Assembly: GCA_905198125.1 (NCBI GenBank)
Contig: CAJKBH010000015.1
Coordinates: 6,685-70,684, forward strand
DNA length: 64,000 nucleotides
Reading direction: 5' to 3'
Origin: an uncultured Porphyromonadaceae bacterium
GTDB lineage: Bacteria; Bacteroidota; Bacteroidia; Bacteroidales; Muribaculaceae
Part shown: positions 40,217-49,900 of the stretch, in pieces
How the letters are laid out: each line of letters begins with the position of its first letter
Position numbering within the stretch: position 1 is the stretch's first letter
Made by a program: the position numbers and the translations under genes
The notes under the pieces: model-generated
Database searches by the model: none
What the model was told of the DNA's origin: nothing
Seen by the model: the letters and a program-made list of their open reading frames with translations, nothing else

Positions 40217-42259
40217 TTAGCCGACCTGGGCGCCGGGGGCGACGTCGGACGAGGGGGAGCAGAGCGTCAGCGAGCCGTCGGGGTTGACGGCGCTCAGGAT
40301 CATGCCCTGGCTCTCGTGGCCCATCATGTTGCGCGGGGCGAAGTTGGCGATGAACAGCACCTCCATGCCTACCAGCTTCTCCGGTTCGGGATAGCTGCCG
40401 GCGATGCCGCTCAGGATGGTGCGGCCCCCCATGCCGTCGTCGATCTTGAACTTCAGCAGTTTCTTCGACTTCTTCACTTTCTCGCATTCCAGAACCTTGC
40501 CTACGCGGATGTCTACCTTCTCAAAGTCGTCGAAGCTGCATTCAGACTTAACGGCTTCGGGTGCCCATCCTGCCAGCTTGTTCTCCTCCTTGATGCGGGC
40601 CAGACGGTCGGTCTGCGCCGTGATGGCCTCGTCGTCGATCTTCTCAAACAGAATCTCCGGCTTGCCGATGACGTGTCCTGCGGCCAGCAGGTCGTCGCGT
40701 CCGGCCATATCCCAGCTGAGCTTGTCCAGGCCCAGCATGTGGGTCAGTTTCCCGCTCATGAAGGGGAGGAACGGTTCGAACACCACGGCGATGGTGGCGC
40801 AGATCTGAAGCGATACGTTCAGGATGGTGGCCACGCGCTGCGGGTCGGTCTTCCATACCTTCCACGGCTCGGTGTCGGCCAGATACTTGTTGCCGGCGCG
40901 GGCCACGTTCATGGCCTGGCGCAGAGCCTCGCGGAACTTGAAGTTCTCGATGTCGGCCGTAGTGGCCTCCACGGCAGCCTTGACCTCGGCCAATACCTCG
41001 CGGTCAACGTCAGTCAGCCCGCCCTCGATGGCGGGTACCTTGCCGTCGAAATACTTATGGTCGAGCACCACGGCGCGGTTCACGAAGTTGCCTAAGATGG
41101 CCACCAATTCGTTGTTGTTGCGGGCCTGGAAGTCGCGCCATGTGAAGTTGTTGTCCTTGGTCTCCGGCGCGTTGGCCGTCAGCGTGTAGCGCAAGGTGTC
41201 CTGCTTGCCGGGGAAGTCACGCAGATATTCGTGCAGCCACACGGCCCAGTTGCGCGAGGTGGAGATCTTGTCGTCCTCCAGGTTCAGGAACTCGTTGGCC
41301 GGCACGTTGTCGGGCAGGTTGTACGAACCCTCGGCCATCAGCATCGAGGGGAACACGATGCAGTGGAACACGATGTTGTCCTTGCCGATGAAGTGTATCA
41401 TGCGCGTCTCGGGATCCTTCCACCACTTGTTGTAGTCGTCGCCGACGAGGTCGATGGTGTTGGAGATGTAGCCGATGGGGGCGTCGAACCATACGTACAG
41501 CACCTTGCCCTCGGCGCCCTCCACGGGCACAGGGATGCCCCAGTCGAGGTCGCGGCTCACGGCGCGGGGCTGCAGGCCCATGTCGAGCCAGGACTTGCAC
41601 TGGCCGTATACGTTGGTCTTCCATTCCTTGTGGCCATTGAGAATCCAGTCCTCCAGGCGGCTCTGCCATTTGTCGAGGGGGAGGTAGAAATGCGTGGTCT
41701 CGCGCAGCACCGGCTCGGCGCCTGTGATGGCTGACTTGGGATTGATCAGGTCGGTGGCATTAAGCGACGTGCCGCAGGCCTCGCACTGGTCGCCGTAGGC
41801 ACCCTCCGCGCCACAGTGGGGGCACTTGCCAGTCACGTAGCGGTCGGCCAGGAACTGTTTGGCCTCGGGGTCGTAGAGCTGCATGGAGGTTTTCTCCACG
41901 AACTCCCCCTTGTCGTAAAGCTTGCGGAAGAAGTCGGACGCCGTGCGGCGGTGCGTGTCGCTGGTGGTGCGGCCGTAGACGTCGAACGAGATGCCGAATT
42001 CCTTGAAAGAGTCGCGTATCAGCGTGTGGTAGCGGTCCACGATGTCCTGGGGCGTCACGCCCTCCTTGCGGGCCTTGATGGTGATGGGCACGCCGTGTTC
42101 GTCGCTGCCTCCGATCAGAAGCACGTCGCGTCCCTGCAGACGCATGTAGCGCGCGTAGATGTCGGCGGGAACGTACACGCCCGCCAGGTGTCCTATGTGT
42201 ACAGGCCCGTTGGCGTATGGGAGGGCCGTAGTGATCAGTGTTCTTTTAAATTCGCTCAT
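40217..42259 (-). CDS. metG: Methionyl-tRNA synthetase
   Basis: A 680-residue class I synthetase. The HIGH-like motif is LPYANGPVHIGHLAGVY; the zinc-knuckle region has CPHCGAEG and CEACGTS; the KMSKS site reads DDKISTSRNW. The C-terminal ~110 residues are an EMAP/Trbp111-like tRNA-binding domain (DFEKVDIRVGKVLECEKV, GMEVLFIANFAPRNMMG) used for dimerisation. Length matches the long bacterial form. Confidence 0.96.
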   Translation of the reverse strand: MSEFKRTLITTALPYANGPVHIGHLAGVYVPADIYARYMRLQGRDVLLIGGSDEHGVPITIKARKEGVTPQDIVDRYHTLIRDSFKEFGISFDVYGRTTSDTHRRTASDFFRKLYDKGEFVEKTSMQLYDPEAKQFLADRYVTGKCPHCGAEGAYGDQCEACGTSLNATDLINPKSAITGAEPVLRETTHFYLPLDKWQSRLEDWILNGHKEWKTNVYGQCKSWLDMGLQPRAVSRDLDWGIPVPVEGAEGKVLYVWFDAPIGYISNTIDLVGDDYNKWWKDPETRMIHFIGKDNIVFHCIVFPSMLMAEGSYNLPDNVPANEFLNLEDDKISTSRNWAVWLHEYLRDFPGKQDTLRYTLTANAPETKDNNFTWRDFQARNNNELVAILGNFVNRAVVLDHKYFDGKVPAIEGGLTDVDREVLAEVKAAVEATTADIENFKFREALRQAMNVARAGNKYLADTEPWKVWKTDPQRVATILNVSLQICATIAVVFEPFLPFMSGKLTHMLGLDKLSWDMAGRDDLLAAGHVIGKPEILFEKIDDEAITAQTDRLARIKEENKLAGWAPEAVKSECSFDDFEKVDIRVGKVLECEKVKKSKKLLKFKIDDGMGGRTILSGIAGSYPEPEKLVGMEVLFIANFAPRNMMGHESQGMILSAVNPDGSLTLCSPSSDVAPGAQVG

Positions 42260-42312
42260 GGCCGTGATATGTTTTATGTCGGAATGTCAGATTGTTGCCG
42301 CGCGTATTAAAA

Positions 42313-42340
42313 ATAAGAAAAGCCGGAGGGAGCTCCGGCT
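42313..42340 (-). terminator. Terminator after tRNA-Pro
   Basis: GCCGGAG (42322-42328) pairs with CTCCGGC (42333-42339), 4-nt loop, followed on the minus strand by TTTTCTTATTTTT. It is 8 bp past the tRNA 3' end. Confidence 0.82.
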
Positions 42341-42346
42341 TCTCTG

Positions 42347-42420
42347 TCGGGGTGAGGCGACTCGAACGCCCGACCTCTACGTCCCGAACGTAGCGCGCTA
42401 ACCAACTGTGCTACACCCCG
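42347..42420 (-). tRNA. tRNA-Pro (CGG anticodon)
   Basis: 74 nt on the minus strand, CCA not encoded. The acceptor pairs CGGGGTG with CACCCCG, starting with the C1 typical of bacterial tRNA-Pro, discriminator A. The D arm contains AGTTGGTTAG, the anticodon arm CTACG-TTCGGGA-CGTAG gives CGG, and the T arm holds GTTCGAGT. Confidence 0.95.
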
Positions 42421-42437
42421 ATTTTTGTTTGCGATTG

Positions 42438-42469
42438 CAAAGTTAGCTATTTTTTTGAAATTCACCAAA
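42438..42469 (-). promoter_or_regulatory. Promoter of tRNA-Pro
   Basis: Minus strand TTTG (42469-42466), 20 bp, TAACTTTG (42445-42438). Start near 42432, about 12 nt before the mature tRNA. Confidence 0.8.
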
Positions 42470-42498
42470 TTTTTTTACTCCGCTTGCATTAAAGATTT

Positions 42499-45400
42499 TT
42501 ATTTGGTCTGATCGGCGCGGGCTGCGCGGTCGAGCAGGATGTAGAAGTAATGGCGCAGACTGTGAGCCAGGTTGATGCGCATGCCGGACATGATGTCGCC
42601 TGAGATTTCGGTGGCGTCGATGTCTTTCCAGGTGGAGCTGCCGAGGCGGATTTCCGGATGACCGAACGTTCCCTTCACGTTGACGCCGAACGGAAACATC
42701 AGCGGCCAGTCCTTGACGCCCACGTGGTAGAACATCCTGCCGTTGAAGTTGTTGAGCCCGGCCACGCGCAACTTGTATCTGTCCAGATTCAGGTCGAAGG
42801 GATGCAGCATCACCATGTTGTCGAACACGGATGCCCGGATATCCAGATCGGCGATGTGCAGCGGGTCGCGGCTGTGTATCATCATCAGATGCGCCACGTG
42901 CCGTATCTTACGGTCCTGGTGCAGATACAGGTCGTCGGCCTGTATGCGCAGACCGGCGCGCAATGCCGGCGTCATGACATACATGGTGGGAAACAGCGGC
43001 ACGGACAGGTTGGCGGCTATATCGAACCGGCCGGTCAGATTCTTAATTTCAGGAACTTTCTCCGTCAGCGCCGGGAAGGCGGTGTAAAGCCGCGACAGTT
43101 CAAGGTCGTTCATGCCGAGCGCGACATTGGCCGCGATGTTCTGAATATCATGTGTGTCATAACCTGCATTGCCCGAAATGTTCATGAACGCGGTGGATGC
43201 CGAGAAGGATGGCAGCTCGACCTTGCCGCCGGCGGCGCGGATATTCGCCGTAATGCCGGTTGAGGGCATATCGAGACACTCCATTACGTTCACTGTGGAA
43301 CGGATGTCGGCCACGATGTTGCGCGGTATCATGAAGGCGACGGAATCGCCGGGGGTAATGGCTGTGTTTTGCAACAGTTTTGCAAACGATCCCGGCCCAT
43401 GCTTCATCTCGTAACCCTTCACGTAAGCGGCTGCCAGCTGGTTAAGCTGCAGTGTGTCTACATCGGCGTTGATCGACATGGCGAGCGGTGCAGGTTGCGT
43501 CGAAGTGAGGAACTGCCGCAGATTCGTGACACGACCCGATACGGCGGCCACAGTGGAGCCGATGCGCGACTTCACGCTATGTATGGTGACGGTGTCGGGG
43601 TTGGCGCTTATGTCCAGATCGCTGATGTGATTCTCTATCGGGAAGGCGTCGGTGTAGACCGAGGTCTGTTTCCCCTTGACACGGAGGGATAGGAGCCAGT
43701 TGTTCATTACCGATGTCAGCGCCGGCGACTGCTGCACGGTCAGCATCTGCGGCGAATGCCGCAAAACGGCCAATGAGCGGCTGTCGGCATTCCACTTGGC
43801 CGGCGTCACGAACGGAGAAGCCTGCGGAATTGAGTTGGAACGTTCGGCCCGAAGTCGCGCGTCTATGCCGCTGACCCCCAGCGACGTCCCCTGACCGGAA
43901 TAGAATAGAGACGCGCCTTTGATGCGCACGTCGTACAGGTCGGCCTGCATGTTCTCGAGCATTCTGGCCGATATGACGCTGCTTATCTCGGCATCGCCCA
44001 GATGGACGCGTATCGTGTCATTAGGGTCACCGATGCTCAGCGTGGCAGCCCGCAGATTGATGTTGAACGGCACGTTATCCGGCGGATTGGTGGCAGTGGC
44101 CGTGCCGGGATCGCTGACGGTGGTCGAAAGGCTTACAGACGAGGCTACGGCCTTGCAGCCCGCCGCCAGGACGGAGAACTTGTCCACCACGGCATCGAAG
44201 TCGAACAGCGAGCCGCGCACTGCCTTGGGTGTGGCGCTCCGGGCCTTGCCGAGAAACTTCACCGACATATTGCCGGCGGCGATACGGTCGACGTCGCCGA
44301 CGTTCTCGATCTGAAGTCCGTGCAGGTTTGCATTGCCCTCAACAAGCATACGGTCAAGCTGTCCGTGCCTGATGTCCGACATGCGGAAACTGATGCGGGT
44401 GTCAGAGGTGACCTTGCCCCGCAGGTTGAAGCCTTGCAGATAGGGGAGGACATGGCCCAGCCGCGTCAGTGAGATGTCGCCCCTTAACGTGCCTTGAACT
44501 TCAGGATCGGCTCCTATGGCCCGTACGTCCGCCTGTGCCAGCACATCCATGTCCTCGCCCCGGACATACAGTTCGTTCAGCCGCAGCGACGAGGCCGCGG
44601 GATGGGAGCCGTCAAGATGGAATATGCTATTGACCGCCAGGTCGTCGAAACTGTAGGTGCCGTATTGCGGATTGTCGTAACGCAACGATCCGTGGGGCAG
44701 TACGACCTGTGCCGTCAGGGTAGGCCACGTGCCTTTTCTGACGGTATAAGGTTTCGTCAGTGTTATGCTGCCGCTGATCGGAGCCTCGGCGCGAAGACCG
44801 GATAGCCAAGGCGCAGCAGAGGCGGGAACCAGCTTCAGCAGCTCGCCGACGCCGAAGGGAGACAGTTTCCAGTCGAAGGCATTGATGCGGATCTCCGGAT
44901 TCATGCTCATGTCCAGGGTGACAAGGCTGGTGATGTCGCCTGATTTAACGGTAAAGTCCTGGGTGGAAAGCGCAAAGGGGGTGAAGGTCAGCTTTGTGTC
45001 GCCCTCCAACAGCAGCGGAAGGTCGGTGAGGTATTTCCGGCCCTTCATGCTGACCGAAGCCCTGGCCGGAATGCGTGAATGGTATGAATCGGAGCCTTGC
45101 GGCAGTATGGATGCTTCGGAGTCGATGGCCAATGACACATCCGTGGTCGAGACCATGTCGCGGAAGCGTACCGCGCCGTGTGTCAGGCTCAGCGTGTCGA
45201 ACGCGAATGTAAGGTCCTTGACGGGCCTTATCTTTGCCGGAAGGATGTTCCAGTTGGAGCGGGCGGGGGAGAAGCGCACCAGGTTGAGGCGCATCGAATC
45301 CACGCCGGCATACTGCAGGTCGATGTCCTTGTGCAGCAGCTTCCTGACGTCCAGGCGGGCGGTGACGGCACCGGTCCTGAGCAGTTGGCGCGCATCGGCC

Positions 45401-45675
45401 ATAATCTTGCCGTCGGCGTTCCTGACGCTGTCCGGACGACAGGCTACGGTCAGTGAGTCGATGCTGATGCGGGCTATCGGATATGTCGAGAAAAGGTCGA
45501 GACGCACATTGTGGGCGGTGACAACGGCGTTGAGCCGCTTGGAAAGCTCGCGGTTCACCAGCCCGGTCAGCCGGGAGGGCGTGAGCATCCACGCGCCCAC
45601 GCCCGCCAGTATGGCAGCCAGCAGCACGATGCCGGCAACCGTCCACAACACTATTTTCGTAACCTTCCTGACCAT
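42499..45675 (-). CDS. AsmA-family envelope protein
   Basis: 1058 residues. One N-terminal membrane helix (VTKIVLWTVAGIVLLAAILAG) is followed by an AsmA-like start (LTGLVNRELSKRLNAVVTAHNVRLDLFSTYPIARIS) and a very long beta-rich region. These proteins form bridge-like grooves between membranes and are implicated in phospholipid transport to the outer membrane. The C-terminal DALNAYK-type AsmA core is seen near FDLNLDRYKLRVAGLNNFNG. It is a single gene between tRNA-Pro and topA. Confidence 0.87.
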   Translation of the reverse strand: MVRKVTKIVLWTVAGIVLLAAILAGVGAWMLTPSRLTGLVNRELSKRLNAVVTAHNVRLDLFSTYPIARISIDSLTVACRPDSVRNADGKIMADARQLLRTGAVTARLDVRKLLHKDIDLQYAGVDSMRLNLVRFSPARSNWNILPAKIRPVKDLTFAFDTLSLTHGAVRFRDMVSTTDVSLAIDSEASILPQGSDSYHSRIPARASVSMKGRKYLTDLPLLLEGDTKLTFTPFALSTQDFTVKSGDITSLVTLDMSMNPEIRINAFDWKLSPFGVGELLKLVPASAAPWLSGLRAEAPISGSITLTKPYTVRKGTWPTLTAQVVLPHGSLRYDNPQYGTYSFDDLAVNSIFHLDGSHPAASSLRLNELYVRGEDMDVLAQADVRAIGADPEVQGTLRGDISLTRLGHVLPYLQGFNLRGKVTSDTRISFRMSDIRHGQLDRMLVEGNANLHGLQIENVGDVDRIAAGNMSVKFLGKARSATPKAVRGSLFDFDAVVDKFSVLAAGCKAVASSVSLSTTVSDPGTATATNPPDNVPFNINLRAATLSIGDPNDTIRVHLGDAEISSVISARMLENMQADLYDVRIKGASLFYSGQGTSLGVSGIDARLRAERSNSIPQASPFVTPAKWNADSRSLAVLRHSPQMLTVQQSPALTSVMNNWLLSLRVKGKQTSVYTDAFPIENHISDLDISANPDTVTIHSVKSRIGSTVAAVSGRVTNLRQFLTSTQPAPLAMSINADVDTLQLNQLAAAYVKGYEMKHGPGSFAKLLQNTAITPGDSVAFMIPRNIVADIRSTVNVMECLDMPSTGITANIRAAGGKVELPSFSASTAFMNISGNAGYDTHDIQNIAANVALGMNDLELSRLYTAFPALTEKVPEIKNLTGRFDIAANLSVPLFPTMYVMTPALRAGLRIQADDLYLHQDRKIRHVAHLMMIHSRDPLHIADLDIRASVFDNMVMLHPFDLNLDRYKLRVAGLNNFNGRMFYHVGVKDWPLMFPFGVNVKGTFGHPEIRLGSSTWKDIDATEISGDIMSGMRINLAHSLRHYFYILLDRAARADQTK

Positions 45676-45726
45676 TCCTGTATAGTGGATTCGTAATCCC
45701 TTTGAATATACAAATGAATATACAAA

Positions 45727-45761
45727 GAGAGTGTATTCATTGTAATAACAAATACACTCTC
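45727..45761 (-). terminator. Terminator of topA
   Basis: Perfect 11-bp stem GAGAGTGTATT (45727-45737) with AATACACTCTC (45751-45761), 13-nt loop; minus strand continues TTTGTATATT. It lies 27 bp past the topA stop. Confidence 0.7.
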
Positions 45762-45787
45762 CGATGGTTGGTAAGACAGTTATGCCG

Positions 45788-48151
45788 TTATGATTTCTTG
45801 CGTGTGGTTCGCTTCGCGGGTTTGGGGGCGGCGTCCTGGTCGGCCATGAGTTTGTTGACCTCCTCCACGGTCAACGCCTTGGGGTCGGTGCCCTTGGGAA
45901 TCTTGTAGTTGGTGGCCTTGCGGTCGCCCGGTTTCTTGAATGCGATATAGGGGCCGAAGCGGCCGTTCAGCACCTCCACGCCGGGAAGTTCGTCGAAGGT
46001 CTTTATCAGCTTGTTGGCCTCCTTCTCGCGCTTCTCCTTGATCAGCGCTATGGCCTCGTCGAGCGTGATGGTGTGGGGCGACATGTCCTTAGGGATGGAG
46101 GCGAACATCTTGTCGAAGTGCACGTAAGGGCCGAAACGACCGATGGCCGCGCTGACCGGCTTGTCCTCGAACGTGCCGAGCTGGCGGGGGAGGTCGAACA
46201 GCTTCAGTGCCTCCTCAAGTGTGATGGTGCCGAGGCTCTGGCCCTCCTGCAGACTGGCGAATCGCGGTTTCTCGTCGTCGGTGGCCTCGCCTATCTGGAT
46301 TACGGGACCGAAACGGCCCACTTTGGCCGACACGCGTTTGCCGGTGGCCGGATCGGTGCCTAAGACGCGTTCGCCAACTTTGGTCTCGCTGCGCATGCTG
46401 TTCACCTTGTCTATCAGCGGATGGAACGAGCCGTAGAACTCGTTGATCTCCTCCTGCCACGGCAGCTTGCCCTGCGCTATGTCGTCGAAGCGTTCCTCAA
46501 CCTTGGCCGTGAAATTATAGTCCATGATCTCAGGGAAATATTCCGCTAAGAAATCGTTGACGATCATGCCGACGTCGGTGGGCACGAGTTTGCCGCGGTT
46601 GGAACCGGTGTTTTCAGTCAGCACCTGGTCCGAGACCTTGTCCTTCGACAGCGTCAGCTTATGGTATTCGCGCGGAGTGCCTTCGTTGTCGCCATGCTCC
46701 ACGTACCCGCGGGCCTGGATTGTGGAAACGGTAGAGGCGTAGGTGGAGGGGCGGCCTATGTCCAGGTCCTCCATCTTCTTGACCAGCGTAGGCTCGGTAT
46801 AACGCGGGGGTGCCTGGGTGAAGCGTTCGGTGGCCGTGATGTTATCGTATTCGAGGATGTCGCCCACAGCGAGAGGGGGGAGTATCACGTCGCCCTGCGG
46901 GTCGTTGTCGCTTGGATCGTCGGAGGTCTCTATGCCGTAAGCGCGCATGAAGCCCTCGAACTTCAGGGTCTCTCCCTCGGCGCGGAACAGAGCTTCGGAA
47001 TCAGCCGGTGTGCCTGCCATATTGATGTCTACGTTGGTTTTCTCCAGCGAGGCATCGCTCATCTGCGAGGCTACGGCGCGTTTCCAGACCAGGTCGTAGA
47101 GTTTCTGCTCCTGAGGCGTTCCGCTGATGGTGCGCCGCGAGATGTAGGTGGGGCGTATGGCCTCGTGGGCCTCCTGGGCGCCTTTCGCCTTGGTGTGATA
47201 GCGGCGTGTGTGCAGATATGGTTTGCCGTAATCCTCGGTTATGGCCTTGGCTATGTCGGCCAGCGCCAGCTCCGACAGATTGGTGGAGTCGGTACGCATA
47301 TATGTTATGAGTCCCTCCTCGTAGAGCTTCTGGGCCACGCGCATGGTGGTGCTGACCGAGAACCCGAGCCGGCGTCCTGCATCCTGCTGCAGCGTCGAGG
47401 TGGTGAAGGGAGGCATCGGCTTGCGGGTGACGGGCTTTACCTGTATGCCCGAAACCCGGAACTGCCTGCCGGCGCATTCCGTCAGGAAGCGTCGCGCCTC
47501 GTCGTCCGACTTGAGACGGCGTGCGCCCTCGGCCTTAAGCACGGCGTGGCCGGCCGTGAGGAAACGGGCGTTGATGCGATAGAAAGGCTCCGGCGTGAAA
47601 TCGCGAATCTCCTTCTCGCGCTCGCACACCAGGCGCGTGGTGACGCTCTGCACGCGGCCTGCCGACAGGGCCGGCTTTATCTTCTTCCACAGCACGGGAC
47701 TCAGCTCGAAGCCCACGATGCGGTCCAGCACGCGTCGCGCCTGCTGGGCATTGACACGGTCGATGTCGATGCCGCGCGGATTCTCCAGCGCCTTAAGCAC
47801 GGCCGGTTTGGTGATCTCGTGGAATACGATGCGCCGCGAATCGGTGGGGTCGAGTCCCAGCACCTCCGACAGGTGCCAGGCTATGGCCTCTCCCTCGCGG
47901 TCTTCATCGCTTGCCAGATAAACCATGTCGGCTTTCTTCGTGGCGGCCTTGAGCTGACGCACCAGTTCCTTCTTGTCGTCCGGTATCTCGTACACGGGCT
48001 TGAAGTCATCGTCTATGTCTATGCTCATGCCCCGCTTCTGCAAGTCACGTATATGGCCTTTGCTCGACATCACCGTGAAGTCCGAGCCTAAGAATTTGCC
48101 TATCGTCTCCGCCTTGTGCGGTGACTCAACTATCATTAATTTCTTCATCAA
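45788..48151 (-). CDS. topA: DNA topoisomerase I
   Basis: A 787-residue type IA topoisomerase that relaxes negative supercoils. TOPRIM domain: LMIVESPHKAETIGKFLG and YLASDEDREGEAIAWHL; catalytic Tyr in EEGLITYMRTDST. The usual C-terminal zinc fingers are replaced by several topoisomerase C-terminal repeat modules (GRFGPYVHFDK, GRFGPYIAFKK types) and a basic tail, the Bacteroidetes form. The second ATG (48148) is an equally good start. Confidence 0.96.
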   Translation of the reverse strand: MMKKLMIVESPHKAETIGKFLGSDFTVMSSKGHIRDLQKRGMSIDIDDDFKPVYEIPDDKKELVRQLKAATKKADMVYLASDEDREGEAIAWHLSEVLGLDPTDSRRIVFHEITKPAVLKALENPRGIDIDRVNAQQARRVLDRIVGFELSPVLWKKIKPALSAGRVQSVTTRLVCEREKEIRDFTPEPFYRINARFLTAGHAVLKAEGARRLKSDDEARRFLTECAGRQFRVSGIQVKPVTRKPMPPFTTSTLQQDAGRRLGFSVSTTMRVAQKLYEEGLITYMRTDSTNLSELALADIAKAITEDYGKPYLHTRRYHTKAKGAQEAHEAIRPTYISRRTISGTPQEQKLYDLVWKRAVASQMSDASLEKTNVDINMAGTPADSEALFRAEGETLKFEGFMRAYGIETSDDPSDNDPQGDVILPPLAVGDILEYDNITATERFTQAPPRYTEPTLVKKMEDLDIGRPSTYASTVSTIQARGYVEHGDNEGTPREYHKLTLSKDKVSDQVLTENTGSNRGKLVPTDVGMIVNDFLAEYFPEIMDYNFTAKVEERFDDIAQGKLPWQEEINEFYGSFHPLIDKVNSMRSETKVGERVLGTDPATGKRVSAKVGRFGPVIQIGEATDDEKPRFASLQEGQSLGTITLEEALKLFDLPRQLGTFEDKPVSAAIGRFGPYVHFDKMFASIPKDMSPHTITLDEAIALIKEKREKEANKLIKTFDELPGVEVLNGRFGPYIAFKKPGDRKATNYKIPKGTDPKALTVEEVNKLMADQDAAPKPAKRTTRKKS

Positions 48152-48344
48152 CGTCTAAGTTGGGTTTTGCCCGATCTGCCACACGGCCTGATAAACCGTT
48201 GGAATCTTTTCTTATCTAACCAATAAGCGTTCCCGAATGTTTTTATACTGAGATATAGTATGGAAAGGCTCTTTGTGGAGTTTGCGCGCAAAGTTAGCAA
48301 AAAAATTTGTATTTTTGTATTCTAATTTAACAGATAAAAAGAAG

Positions 48345-48749
48345 ATGAAAAGGATAACATATTGGGCATTGTTAGCCATTATGCTGATAATGACCGGTTT
48401 GCAGGCCGAGGCTAAGAAAAAGGGTCCCGCCGGGATCACGTTTGCCGAAACCACTTACAATTTCGGCACCATCGCCGAGACCAAAGGCGTGGTGTCGCAT
48501 CAGTTCGAGTTCACCAACACGGGCGACAAGCCGTTGGTGATAGTGGACGCCACCGCCGAGTGCGGGTGCACCACTCCCGAATTCCCGGCCACTCCCATCC
48601 AGCCCGGCAAGAAGGGCGTGATAAAGGTGACCTACAATCCGCTGGGGCGTCCCGGCGGTTTCACTAAGGCCGTGACCGTCAAGACCAACGGCAAGCCCAA
48701 GAAGGCCCGCATATATATTAAAGGTGTAGTAAATCCCAACAAGCGGTGA
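48345..48749 (+). CDS. DUF1573 protein, exported
   Basis: 134 residues from the ATG at 48345, which begins a signal peptide (KRITYWALLAIMLIMTGLQAEA). A single DUF1573 immunoglobulin-like domain fills the rest: FGTIAETKGVVSHQFEFTN, VDATAECGCTTPEF, KGVIKVTYNPLGRPGGF. The Cys-Gly-Cys motif is characteristic. These are abundant Bacteroidetes envelope proteins of unknown role. Its stop overlaps the GTG start of the next DUF1573 gene. Confidence 0.88.
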   Translation: MKRITYWALLAIMLIMTGLQAEAKKKGPAGITFAETTYNFGTIAETKGVVSHQFEFTNTGDKPLVIVDATAECGCTTPEFPATPIQPGKKGVIKVTYNPLGRPGGFTKAVTVKTNGKPKKARIYIKGVVNPNKR

Positions 48750-49810
48750 GGACAATATCAGGAAGTGTAATATCGCTGGCGTTCGCGGCGTTGGTCGTGG
48801 CGAACGCCGCCGGCGAGGTGCGTTGGCTCGAGACCAAGTATGATTTCGGGCTGATGAAGGAGGCCGCGGGTCCCAAGACAGGTCAGGCACGCTTCGTCAA
48901 CACCGGCACCGAGGCCGTGAACGTGCTGGACGCCAAGCCCAGCTGCGGCTGCACCGGCGCCACATATCCCCAGGACCCTGTGATGCCCGGAGATACGGCC
49001 GTCATCACCTTTACCTACGATCCCGCAGGACGTCCGGGCCGGTTCGACAAGACCATCAAGGTGCGCTTCGACAACGGGCGCCGCGAGGTGATACGCATCG
49101 TGGGCAACGTGCTCGGCACACCCGAGTCGCTGGCGCAGTTCTATCCCGTCGAGGCCGGGTCGCTCCGGCTGTCCGATTCCAGGCTGATAGCCGGCACCGT
49201 CACCATGGGTAAGAGCCCGAGCCTGTTCGTGAACGCCTATAACACGCTGAACGATTCGGTGCGCGTCAAGGCTCACACGGATGCCAAAGGCGTGAAACTG
49301 AAGCTGTCGGAAAATGCCGCCGGCCCCGGCGACATCGTGACATTGGCCGTATATTTCGATACCCGCGCGTGGGGAAAGCCGGGTCCGTTCGACGTTCCGG
49401 TCGCCCTCGGAGCCGAAGGTGAGCCGGGCACGGAGATACGGCTGGTGGGCGAGGTGGTGCCTGTGCGCCGTGCGTCGGGCAGCAAGGAATTGGAAAAAGC
49501 CCCCGTATGCGTGGCCGCCCCTCCGGCCATCGACTTAGGCATAATCGGCACCGCACCGGTGCAGTGTGAATGCGTCCTGCTTAACGAAGGGAAGTCAGTG
49601 CTGAACGTAGGCAATGTATGGGCCGCGTCTCCGGCCCTGAAGATAAAGTCATATCCCGAGAAACTGAAACCGGGCAAGTCGGGCAAACTGCAGATGGAGC
49701 TTGACCCTGCGCAGCTTCGCGGCGGTGCCTTCCGCCAGGAGGTGAAGGTGGCTACCGACGACCCCGTGAACCCGCTGCTTAGCGTGTGGGTCAGCGGCGA
49801 AATACAGTAA
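48746..49810 (+). CDS. DUF1573 protein with additional Ig-like repeats
   Basis: 354 residues, GTG start at 48746 overlapping the upstream stop (GTGA), so translation is likely coupled. A signal-like N-terminus (VISLAFAALVVANAAG) precedes a DUF1573 domain with DAKPSCGCTGATYP, then two more beta-sandwich units; the last shows CECVLLNEGKSVLNVGNV. It is a longer paralogue of the upstream gene. Function is unknown, probably envelope-associated. Confidence 0.85.
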   Translation: MRTISGSVISLAFAALVVANAAGEVRWLETKYDFGLMKEAAGPKTGQARFVNTGTEAVNVLDAKPSCGCTGATYPQDPVMPGDTAVITFTYDPAGRPGRFDKTIKVRFDNGRREVIRIVGNVLGTPESLAQFYPVEAGSLRLSDSRLIAGTVTMGKSPSLFVNAYNTLNDSVRVKAHTDAKGVKLKLSENAAGPGDIVTLAVYFDTRAWGKPGPFDVPVALGAEGEPGTEIRLVGEVVPVRRASGSKELEKAPVCVAAPPAIDLGIIGTAPVQCECVLLNEGKSVLNVGNVWAASPALKIKSYPEKLKPGKSGKLQMELDPAQLRGGAFRQEVKVATDDPVNPLLSVWVSGEIQ

Positions 49811-49878
49811 CTTCAGCTTTATCAAGCTGAAGTTGGAGTTTAAAGAGTTGAAAAGTTAAGAAAGTTAAGAAAGTTAAG
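49809..49878. repeat. Hairpin and nonamer repeat block E before meaB
   Basis: AACTTCAGCTT (49809-49819) is exactly complementary to 49824-49834 with a 4-nt loop. It is followed by three exact AAAGTTAAG units at 49852-49860, 49861-49869 and 49870-49878, then AT-rich leader and the meaB ATG at 49901. Confidence 0.75.
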
Positions 49879-49900
49879 ATAATACCACTACATCTATACC

